In this document: positions 32,540-44,500 of the stretch, one piece after another
How positions within the stretch are numbered: the stretch's first letter is position 1
Layout of the letters: every line of letters starts with the position of its first letter
Assembly: GCF_039555335.1 (NCBI RefSeq)
Contig: NC_092628.1
Coordinates: 81,122,315 to 81,186,314, forward strand
Reading direction: 5' to 3'
Source: Amphiura filiformis
Lineage: Eukaryota > Echinodermata > Ophiuroidea > Amphilepidida > Amphiuridae
DNA length: 64,000 nt
Program-made: the position numbers and the translations under genes
Notes under the pieces: generated by a model
The model's input: the letters and a program-made list of their open reading frames with translations, nothing else
Told to the model about the DNA's origin: nothing
Databases searched by the model: none

Positions 32540-35500
32540 GTAAACACGGATTGAGTTCTCATTCTGGTCACGGGTTTACATGTAAAACATGTTATGATTT
32601 ATTTTGGTCGTTTATCTACCCTTTCTACCTTTATCTTTGTGTCCTTGAGCAAGGCACTTCACTCTACTTGCTCTTAGTGCTACAGAGGGCACTTTATCGG
32701 TCCTGTGACGTGTATGTAGATTGTAGGTAACCCGTATGCCTGCCACTTCCACATACTTGTGCATAATACGGAAGGTCGATTTGTGCCCATAAATGTTTAG
32801 GCCTATGTTAAACTGTATGTTATGCAAATTGTACAGCTATCATTTCTACCCTATGACGAACCGACATACCTGTAAATCAAATAGCCCACAAAAAACTGGT
32901 CATCGCTGGTATTTTTCATGAAGAAAAACGACACTTGTTTTACGCCGGAACATGTCCTAAACACGTCAGCTGACGTACAAGCCTCCCCACGCATGTACAT
33001 AAACAAGCCGTGTTCATTGTTTAATTGTCACCTGCAGCTGTTCGCAAGAAAACTTTCTGCATAAAATTACCTGGGGTCGTTATCAGGCCTGAGACACACT
33101 GGCGCTAGTTTGAGGACAGTCACTATGAGTTACTAATGTCGGCACATGCAGAAAATGCGTGATGGGTCGCTATTTTGTGACTCGTGCAAACTAACACAAA
33201 CAAATTATTGGACTTAATAATCTTTTCAAGTTTTAATAAAACGTGCATCTATCTTGATAATATTACATTTTATTATTTTATTATTTGAATTACATAAGCT
33301 ATGTCAATTTTGTGTCCATGTTAATTTTTATATGGATTTACCTGTGTTGATTTTAAACTGTTGTGAGCGTGGAGCTACATAAATTGGCAGGCGATTACCC
33401 ACCATGCAATGCGAATACACGGAAACGATCCAGTTTAGGATGCATCGCAGTTCCTGTTGTGTAAACCAGGCGTAAACCGCCCATCCAACCTGATCGTGTG
33501 CACAGGATTTGTGCTGGAGGCTAGTTAATGCGCACAACCAATGCGCAGAAGAAGACCTTGATACTAGGCGGAGCTTACGTTTCACAAGAATGATTGACAG
33601 CTGTGAGTAAGTGAAATTCTGTTCTGTGATTGGTACAAAAATATGGTTCTCGTATAAATGAATATATATTATCCATGGCTTCAAAATTAGGAACCGTTTC
33701 TTCCACAGAGCCCTATATAGGGCTCTATGGTCTCTACTCATCATACACGACCGTAGAAGATCTGGCCAGCGACGACGCTTGCCAATCAGGCTAGCTATTT
33801 GTACAGGCGTGGCCTCTCATCCTTTTTATTATCTCTGGTCTTGTCACGCTGGTAGATTCGCCCACCTGTGATTACTGACCTGGATCTGACAGAAGATTGT
33901 GGAATTTACGATTTTCAGCAGCAGGATTTTATGAAACTGCCAATATTTGCAAGTATTCTGAAGGATCGGTAATAATTAAAATATTTTTCATGGTGTCGGT
34001 AGTGCAAGTTGAAGTTAGTGAATTTGTGGTTTTGTATGTTATGTGCAAGAGTGTTTTCAGGAAGCGTAAATAGGCAGGCCGTTATGCTAAGCTCTCCATC
34101 TTATATGCAAGTTCATGAAGTTCGGCGACGAACTGGACACATCACACGGTAGTGTGATGTGTCCAGCCTGGATATAGGTAACCCAGGCAAACCTTAGTTA
34201 ACACATTTGCTAATCAGTCAAATTCGCCGACAATGTCAATGCATTTTTACATAGAAATTTAAAACAAGTGCCCGAAGAAAGAAACCTACATAAATATGTT
34301 TTCTATACTTCACTTGACCCAAATATATGATTTTTATGGTGATAAGTCACCCGCACATGGAATTTTAGAGGGATTTGGATAGCATTTCCATTAAAAAAAG
34401 CTGCTATCATAATGAGACTTGTTCGAGCATATCTCTAACACGCAATGCATCAGCATTGCTGTTAGAGATTGCAAGTATGCCATCCTTTTGCATAGTCCGG
34501 TACATAAAATGGTACCGAGACGTAAACATGCTTCATAGTTCACAAACACACTTCATAAGCGTGTCATTATAAGCTTTATTCTATTGCATGTATTGAGCCG
34601 TACCTTTTTACATTTTCGATACTTACGATCCTGAAAATTGGAAGCAATTATAACTGATTTTTGCTGGCTGCACAGCTGACGAAAAGATGGCAGAAATTTA
34701 GCCTCACCATGTGGGAGCAATTGACGCAGGCAAATGTTCATGAATAATGACTGGAAGGTCATAGGCTAACAGCTTCTATAGATGAGAGTATATTATTATC
34801 ACGTGAGCTTACTTGACATAACCTGACCTTAGACTGCTGCCCTCAGTCGTCAACCTGACAACGCTCATTGATGACCATTCCATTTGAAAATGGGTGAATA
34901 TGGCTATGATGAGGATGTGACGTCAGATAAACAATTGTTGAAGTACCCTTCACGTTGGTTTCTGCTTTAAGTTGGGCTTTTAATTGTTTGTCAAATATGG
35001 AATCGATGCATCCAGGCACTCTATGACAGTGTGTTTCATCTGAAGTAGCGATAAGCCGATGGGGCGTCAACTTCTAATAAAATGGATATGGCTGACGCCG
35101 CCCTATTTCTCTTAATGGACTAACTCCATTGCCACTCTCTCGCAAGATGACCTCTTTATTTCTAATGACCTTTTACTTCGTGAAATAAGGCGATCACCTG
35201 AGAATATTGGAGCAATTTTTCCAGAAATAGTGATGAAATATCTACCTAAATGCACACAGGTCTGAAATGGCACATAGAACTGAGAATTACTTCAACAACA
35301 CGCATAGTAACAAATTGGTAGGTAAAGATATGTACAAGGAGGTATTTAGGGGATATTTCAGAATTGCCTATTGTTATTACAATGATATTACGTAACGGTA
35401 AGCTTACGTAATTTGTTTACCGACCGATATTCAGGGCGAACGGACACTAGCCACGAATGCGAGGGCATCCGTGAGCAAATTCGTGGCTAGTGTTTCTCGA

Positions 35501-38500
35501 GCAAAATGAGACTAAGATCTAGAAACACCCCCGAAATGCCGTTTTGGGGAATTTTGCTAGCTGAAACTTTTTGATGAAAGTCAATCTTTGACAAGATGAT
35601 GAAGATGTAACTTTGCAACGGAAAGTGCTATGAAAAAATGGTTTTCAGTTTTGGCTTTGTTTACTCAAGGGCTTTAATTTGATATATAAAATGATGCAGT
35701 TTGATGGCAAATTTAAATTCACCTAGCATACCTAGTGTATGTATTTCTGACATTGAATTGATTAATTAATAGGTATACAATGTAAGCTAGGTGAATTCAA
35801 ATTTGCCATCAAACTGCATCATTTTACATATCAAATTAAAGCCATTGAGTAAAGAAAGCTAAAACTGAAAACATTTTTGTCATAGCACTTTCCATAAACA
35901 AAGTTACCTCTTGTCAAAGATTGACTTTCATCAAAAATTCTGTAGCAAAATTCCCCAAACGGCATTTAGGGTGTTTCTAGATCTTAGTCTCATGGCGATA
36001 GCAGCTTTTTTTAATGGAACTGCTATCAAAATCCTCTAAAATTCCATGTGCGACTTGAAAAAAAAAAAAAAAAATCATATATTTGGGTCAAGTGAAGTAT
36101 AGAAAACATATTTATGTAGGTTTCCTTCACCGGCCTATTCTCGAAAAAAATTCAAATTTCTATGTAAATATGCATTGTGTTTGGGCCCCGGTCTCGGCGA
36201 CTAGCAAATGTGTTAACTAAGGTTTGCCTGGGATACCTATAATGAAGTGTGCACGTTTAATAAACGTGTTAATGAACGTCACAGGCTATTCGAAAAGAGC
36301 AGGGGATCATCCCGGTACTGTTGACTGTACTTCAGATTCAGAAATACACTCTACTCTAGGTTGTGCGTTTATTCTCAACCAAATGAGAGCTGCACAGTAT
36401 GAGTATTGGAAGGACATGAACTTGAAGGAAGGAATTCAGGAAGGAAGATTCCAGAGTAAAAATAAGTACAGCTTGTCTGTACGCTAATACTCATACATGA
36501 GGCCAGCACTAATAAGGAAGAAGAAAGAGAAGAAGAACTGTGTTACATACATACATCAATCATTCTGAATACTGATCTGTTGAAACAACAACAACATGCA
36601 AGTAAATATAAAGGCTCTGCGAAAGAAATAGTGCGAAACCGAAAGTCAAATTTGCACTTCCCACTCGCAGCATTGCTTCAAGTTCAAAGCAGGTATAAAA
36701 TAGCCACAAACCAGTGGCACACGTGTGTGACATTTGAGGTGCCGATTTCTGCACCATCCATGAGTCACATCGTGTGATCGTAATTTTCAGAACTTTGCAA
36801 GTTTTTAAGGGTTTGAATAATTTAGTTCTAGGATCAGGGCTAGCAGGGCATAGACCCTGGAAATAGAACTTAGAAGGGTTAGGGCTTGCTGGTTACACCC
36901 ATCGAATGTGTGTCATCGGCCCGGTCATCGGCCCTCAGACACACACACCCCCACACACACACACACAGGCATAGAGTTCTGCAGCAGCATGTTTTGTTGA
37001 CATTTTTTAATGTTTACATCCATTATGACAGTTCTAATACCATCAAATGACAACTCAAATACAAAGGATATCAGTTGGCAATTGTAATGTTATGCAATCA
37101 AGTTTACAACACTATCTGTCTTACAATGAGCAGAAAGTCACTGAGTCACGCTATTCAAGTACCAATATTGATTACCGTACCTCAAGTGGCCTGCTGCAGT
37201 ATATAACCCTGTGTGATTTCTATGTTATTTTGCAATAACAAAACCATGTTTTCCTCGATTTTGGTATGAAATTGAGCAAGTAAATTACAATGTCATGTCA
37301 ATTTGGAGTTATTAAGGGCAACTAAAACTGATTTGAGGTAAGTTTTATCTGTTTGGAATCTGTATTGACTATTCTGAGGGAATTACTGCAATGTAAACGA
37401 ACTTAACTCATGGCCCATATGAACATGGTGTACTGGTTTTCAGTACCCTGCTTTCCATGGGTGACTGTAGGAACCCATGGATTCGATCCATGTACTTGCT
37501 GGTTAGCATGATGGTAGGGGTTTAGGAAGTGAAGGCTGGAGTTAGGGTTAGGCCAGGACTATATTTTTGAAGGGTTGGTGTTCTCACTGTTCTGGCTAAA
37601 TAAACATGATATATGCCCTCAAAACAGGATTGCAAATAAAAGCCCCTGGTTTTTGGTTTGCGCCCCCATATTTTGGATTTTCTGGGGGTTCAGAGGTTTT
37701 CAGAACCCCTGGTTTTTAAACCTAGTGCTACCCCTGCTGGACACTGAGGACTAACTCGCATATTTAACATACCGGTAAGCTCTGCAGCTCTGAAACATGA
37801 CCTGGCAAAGGGTCCCTGCACCCACTGTTCCACTAAGACGGTACCCCCAAGTTCAGTTATCAGCCCAATAACCGTTCAGCAACATGGGACAAGAACAGAA
37901 CACTTCATATGTTTCACCCAAATATTATTCAAGTATCTTCTACGAAATTACATTGTACATTTAAAGGTTTCTTATCCAAGCATGTATTCTTCTTTGCTTT
38001 GCAGCCTGCTTATCAAAATTTGCGCCAGCGTGTGGAAGGTTATGTGTCCAATTATTTGGGACAGCATAAATGGGAGCCAGGTATGAACAAGAATCAGCTG
38101 AGGGACAGTCTAAGGAGACAGATTAATCAGTAAGTATGCATAGAAGTGTAATGTTTGAATCGTCAATTTCATTGACTATTTAGGTTCATAACTGCATATT
38201 ACTTGTCGAGACTAAAATTGTACAAAGTAATGCACACATACTGAGATGTTGATGTGTCTAATGCACAAGGCCTGTAATTGCAACAGACACATCAACATCT
38301 CAGTACAAGTGCATTATTTCTCTGTCAAGCAAGAAGTACTATGCAGTGTTGAACATATTTCAAGGAAAAAGGTCTTCTGAAATTATGGAACAAGTTTAGT
38401 TGAAAAGTCATATTGAAAGGAAGAATGAAATGGTCATTTTTAATTACCGTATGTTTTATACTTTTGACAGAGAGAAAAGGATTACCCACTTACGATTTCA

Positions 38501-41500
38501 TTTTAGTGTAACACAAAAAATGCCAAAGCAGACATATAATCATGTGAATTGGATTACAGTACACTGCATACAAAAATGTACACTGTACATGCCTGCATTC
38601 CCACGATGTGCAATTTCCTCTATCTTTTAAAATTTTTATTTCATTACAGGTCAGAAATGCTTGCTACTGGTGTAGAGCGAATCATTGAGCAGGTTGTCGA
38701 ACCAAAGATTCAGCACATATTCCGCCCACAGATTGAGAATCTTGTCAAGGAAACACTGAATCCAAATTATAAAGCAGAGAAAACAGATAACGGCAATGAT
38801 AATGAGGACATACAGAAAACAGGTACGGTACATTATACATACTAGGCGGTTACCCGTATCTCGCGGTTTTCGGCTATCATAATTATTGGCTTTCGCAGAT
38901 CTCAGAATCAGGGTGTGTCCTTTGGCTAGGTCTGACAAAAAGGTCACCGTGAAAACTTTTGTTTGTTAGTCCAAGGTCCACTCATCCACCAAGTTTGAGC
39001 TCCATAGAGGCAATTTGAAATTTCTACCTTTTTTGACCTATGACCTCTTAACCGTAGGTCTGACAAAAAGGTCACCATGGAAACTTTTGTTTGTTAGTCC
39101 AAGATCCACCCACCCACCACGTTTGAGCTCCATAGGGGCAATTTGAAATTTCTACCTTTTTTTGACCTATGACCTCTTAACCGTAGGTCTGACGAAAAGG
39201 TCACCGTGGAAACTTTTGTTTGTTAGTCCAAGATCCACCCACCCACCAAGTTTGAGCTCCATAGGGGCAATTTGAAATTTCTACCTTTTTTTGACCTATG
39301 ACCTCTTAACCGTAGGTCTGACGAAAAGGTCACCGTGGAAACTTTTGTTTGTTAGTCCAAGGTCAACACACCCACCAAGTTTGAGCTCCATAGGGGCAAT
39401 TTGAAACTAGACTTCAATTGGACTTGACCCGGCCTTGACCTTTGACCTTAAAAAATATAAACTCGTTCTTCCTCATACCAAGCTGCACCCACCCACCAAG
39501 TTTGAGGAACGCGACCCCGGTCTCCGAGAAAAGAGGCGGACAGACAGACACACACACAAACAGACAGATTCTGGTAAATTATAGTAGGATAATTTGAAAT
39601 TACTTGGTACCGTACTCTAGGTCGGTAAACATGAGTAAGATTTAATCTTTCCGTAGAGAAGTCGTTTTCAGAGGGCTGAGCTTTCGGAACTCTAGCGAGT
39701 GCCATCTTCAGAGCAACTAAATAAACAAGATGATGCACCTTATACACTAGGGGAACTGTCAATAGGACAGTCAAAATTGACAGTTCCCCTAGTGTATATA
39801 AAGTGCATCATCTTGTTTATTTAGTTGCTCTGAAGATAGCACTCGCTAGAGTTCCAAAAGCTCAGCCCTCTGAAAAGAACTTCTCTACAGAAAGATTAAA
39901 TCTTACTTATGGTAAATATAGTTGTGACCATATTTTCTCTCCCGCCTGATAATGCTTGTTTTGCTTTGTTATATGTGTAAATGTAATCACAAGTTCAGAG
40001 AAATAGCAGCAAATTACAAAATAGGTTTCTAGCAAAAAACTAACCATTTCAGTGGCAATAGTGATGATTTGGATTTCTGTGGTCTGTATGATTAATTCTC
40101 AGACAGAACATGTACATTTTTTGGAACCAAAGTTACAAGTGTATGATATCATATTATATGCATGACCAAACAGCTTCTGGTAAAACAAATGCCTTAAGGA
40201 TAATATTGCCAAGTTGCTAGGAAATGGCAAAATATTGAATCAGAATGATATTTGCAATTTCAATGTTTAAAATCGTGTGTAGGGAGATCATGATCTTACC
40301 AATAACTCCAAATAATGTTTTTGTGACGGGTGTCTCTGCCTTTCATCAAAAAAACTTCATTTAGAGGCATATTGATTGCAGATGGAATTCTATGGTATGA
40401 TTGACAGATTTCTCTTTCATACAGAAAATAAATCCTCTTCATTTCAAAACTTGCCTCTATATTACAATGCATGTGTAAAGTCTATCTGGCATGTAGCCCT
40501 CAGGTGCTCTGTTCAATATCATATAGAACTATGTTTGCTTTCTATTTCAGACATTGTTGCACCACCCCCTGAGGCACCACCACCAGATTTGCCATCCGAG
40601 GCTGTTCCTCCTCCACCACCACCTGAAGAGGAAGATGAAGAGGATGTGGGAGAAGAAGACATGGATATCTCCACACCGAGTCCAACTAGTTCACCAGATA
40701 TCCGTCTCTCCTCTCCCGTTGATGTCGACGAGCAGGAGGTGGAATCGCCGCCACCCATACCCGGGATAGACATTGATGAAGCTGACGACTTTATAATCAG
40801 TCAAATGGTCGAAACTGAAGAAGTACCGATGACTATTGAGTTGGAGCCAAACGCTAACATGATGCCAACTGACCCTCGTTTAGAAGCTACTCTTGTGGCT
40901 GATGAAGCTGAATCTGAAACACTGGTGGTTGAGGAATTTGTTGGTGGTTCTGAACAAGAAGTGACGGAAGATTCGGTGTTAATAAAACAAACAGAACAGA
41001 TGAAGGTGGATGATAAAATTACACATGAAGATGAACCACCTAAAACAGATGACGAAGACAACCTTGTCATTGCTGAGGAGTTATCAAAAGCAGGGTCAAA
41101 GCGTAAGAGAGCAAACAAAGGAGCAGACTCTGATGGGGAGAGTGGGCTCTCTGATATCACAGTAAGCTCTGTGCATACAAGTGACTTGTCTTCCTTTGAT
41201 GAAGAGATTAGTTCCAGCAGTGAGGAATCTGACCAGTCGCCTGAGTCGTCATTTTAGTGATAAATTGAGTGATGGAAGCAAGAAAGGTAGGCAGATTATA
41301 TTTAGTTTAGTAAAATGATCAAATGACTTTCATAATGTTATATTACAAAGATGAGCAGAAATACTGTAAAAGTGGAAAGTTTTGCACAATTATTTTTTTG
41401 CGCTTTGCCAATTGTTAACTGTTTCCCTTGTTTTAAATTTGTGAGATTCTAATTTTCTTTACATTTACCATATAGATACACAAAAGGAATATATTCACAC

Positions 41501-44500
41501 GTTGGTATTTTTGCAGAAGCAGCTTGGAATGCAAAAATAAATATAGTGTGAAAATTTCCACTTTTACAGTACTGCCCCGTAACCTGGAGGGGGTCTTCGA
41601 AGATGTGAACAGGGATGTGTTCAATGCACTCTGAAATGAATGCTGACTATGTCTATACCTGTACAAAAAGCTAATTAAAATTGTCTAATGTAATGGACAT
41701 TTGAGAAAAGCTGAATTTAGGACTGAAACTTATTTTACTTCATTGGCATGTAAGAATATTTGCAATACTGTGGTAAAATTTATTAGCCTTATATTTTTCC
41801 TCCATAACCAACTTGTGATTGTGTAATCTGAATTTATTTACAATTTCTCAACCAGGCGTTTCACATCACAAGTCTCCTCGGAAATCCCAGACAGAAGCAC
41901 CGGTAGAAGTGAGCTATCGCACTGTCAAACTTGCCCACCGTGGTAAAGGCTGGTTTTTAGACAAGTATATATATGTGAAAACCCGAGAAAACAGAGAGAA
42001 GATCTTCCTACGTTGCCAGCACAAGTACCTTTGCAAAACTGTTGCATTCATTGACAAGGCTACAGATAAAGCTTACGTGACGCAGGGCCATCATGTGCAT
42101 CCTCCACCAGATGTAAGAAAGATTAACTTTGGTGACAAGAAAACAGGTATGACGTTGCATATATATAAAGAGGAGAATACAGAGTGTCCCAGAAAGAACT
42201 GCATCGGCAGACACTTAATTTTTTTTGGGTATGTTAATGCCTAAACCAATCATAACTAAATAAGTGATGTGGTTGAGGAATAAATCAGCTATCACATACT
42301 TTTGACAATATTGAGTGTTGCATTCTTGAAATAAAAGAATTTTACGAAACTACCTCATTTTCAATCCGTCCCACAGAGTCAGTGACAATAGATGCCTCAT
42401 ACGCAGTGATTGACACTCCTAATATAGATTAATTTGAATTTGTTGAAAGGTTTGAAAAATGAGGTAGTTTCATAAAATTTGAATATTTCAAAAATGGTGT
42501 CGTCAAATATCAAAATTAAGAAAGTACCGGTATGTAATAGCAATTTATTCCTCAACCACATCAGTTATTTAGTTATGTTTAGTTTAGGAGTTAAAATACT
42601 CAATAAATTCTGACAATACAGTTCTTTTGAGGATACCCTGTATATCTAATGTAGCAGTGAAGTAGCAACAGAGTAGTTCATTTTGGTTTTGGAGTGTCCT
42701 TGGACCTAGACCTAATTTAAAATGCTAGGATCATTCTTGGTTGACATTAAAAAAAAAAAAAAAAAAAAATAGGGCCTAGTGTTTTTAAAATGCAAAGTTA
42801 TAATTTGTGTTCATGTCATACTCGATTAATGATTTCATGAATTTGTATCCATTTTGAAATCATTTATAGAGTACAACATGAACAAAATTATAACTTTGCA
42901 CACTATGTCTATTCTTCTTTTTCTTTTTTTTTTTAATGTCAACTATGAATGATCCTAGCATTTAGCTCTAGGTGGAGAGCTAAAATTAACTTGAAAAAAC
43001 TTTTTTCTTTTCTTTCTTCAAAACATATGCCGAAATTCTTGAATTAGCAGTCACTGATTTCCAAGGTTTTTCAGTGATGAGGCTTTCAATTGGCCAAAGT
43101 AAGAGCCCTGAAATGGGAAAGTGCACAAAAAGACCTGTGTAAGAGGAAGTGTTGGGCATGTGCTTTAGTCAGGTAATGAGTTTGAAGGCACGCATACACC
43201 TTAAATTGCCTGTACTGAGTGCGATATATTGCACACTTCAATTCCTAAACTTCATCAAGTGCAATTAAATTTAATAACACACCTGACAGACCGCTTTAAC
43301 AGTTCCGGAAATGCAAATTGTAGCTCGCCTGTTTTTTTTTTTTTTTTTTTTTTTCAGAACTCAATCCCTGTTTAGTGGTGATGGGTCTGTGGGTCAGAAG
43401 TTTGTAGCACCCTGAATTTATTTTATTTGCTTGTATTGAAGTTGCAATAAGACAAGGCTATTCCTGTTGAAATCCTTACACCTCCTATGAAACACATGAC
43501 CTTAATCTTACTTACAGGGAGTGTGAATTTCAAATGGGCTATTGGGCTTACCTGAATGGATGACTCCATTTGAAATCTACACCCCCTGTGTGAGAGATTA
43601 AGATCATGTCTTCCATAGGGGGTGTATAGATTTCAACTAGAATATCCCAATAGCGTATTTCAATTTCTCTTTTCTTCCAGCAGCAAAGAAATCCAAAGAA
43701 GACAAATCCAAGAAGACAAGTGGTTCACGTAAAATATCACCAATTCGACTGAGTTTCCCCAAGGGGTCATCTCCTCGTACGAGTTCACAAGAGGATGAGC
43801 AAAGTAGCAAAAAAGATGATATCAGTGAGATAGAATCACCCAAGGAAGATATCCAATCACCAAGTGTTCCTACATCTCCTCTACGTATACTCTCACCAGA
43901 GGCCAAAAAGGCTGAAGCAGAGAGGTGGGCGGCTTATTATGAATACAGTATGGCACCTGAGAAACGACCGTCCACTAAAGCCTTGACATTGAGCCGTTAC
44001 CATAGTGATAGTGAAGATGAGGACTCAAGAGAAGTGAGAAGGAAGAAGGCCGTAAGTATTCTTATATTAAAACTACTTCCATGCACCCATCTTAGGTCAG
44101 CAGTTCTCAAACTGTGGGTCACAACCCTTTTGGGGGTTGCGGCCTCTTCCAAAGGGGGTCGTGAGACTTGCCAAAAAAGTCTGTGCATTAATATTAATGT
44201 GCAGGGTGCCGTTGTATTGGTCATGTAACCCCATTTGAACCCATTTTAGCATTAAAAATCGCACATTTTCGTGCACTTTGTGCGCATTGGTCCAAGTAAA
44301 GTCATTCTTGGAGCCGGTCATGGGGACGATTTGGCGCAATCCACAGCATAATACAAATGTACTTTGGACATTTTGTCCGGTACGCCACTGATAAGTTCCG
44401 GTAAACTACAGCATTTGTATTTATGATGTGGGTCGCGCCATATTTTGCTTATGAAATTTGGGTCATGGTAAAAAAGTTTGGGAAGCCCTGACTTAGGTTA

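Larger units (their letters stand above)
32540..38004 (+). other. BOD1L1 intron 1
   Basis: 5.5-kb intron. It begins GTAAAC and ends TTTGCAG. It contains a GAGCAAGGCACTTCACTCTA block (about 32645-32670) typical of widespread invertebrate retroposon tails, a 20-bp palindrome at 33707, a hairpin at 34133-34166, the fold-back at 34155-36245 with its insertion, and a CA microsatellite near 36940. 36250-38000 holds nothing else I recognise. Confidence 0.7.

Noticed and set aside
40519-41160. Ser-rich minus-strand proteins opposite exon 4
   Set aside because: Antisense shadows of the acidic/proline-rich BOD1L1 coding sequence.
41162-41167. Alternative donor ACA|GTAAGC in exon 4
   Set aside because: It would cut the conserved SSVHTSDLSSF block and leave phase 0, which does not fit exon 5 (phase 1).
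44098-44490. Coding extension of exon 6 into intron 6
   Set aside because: The open stretch is a hAT MITE with a near-perfect target duplication; the donor GCC|GTAAGT precedes it.
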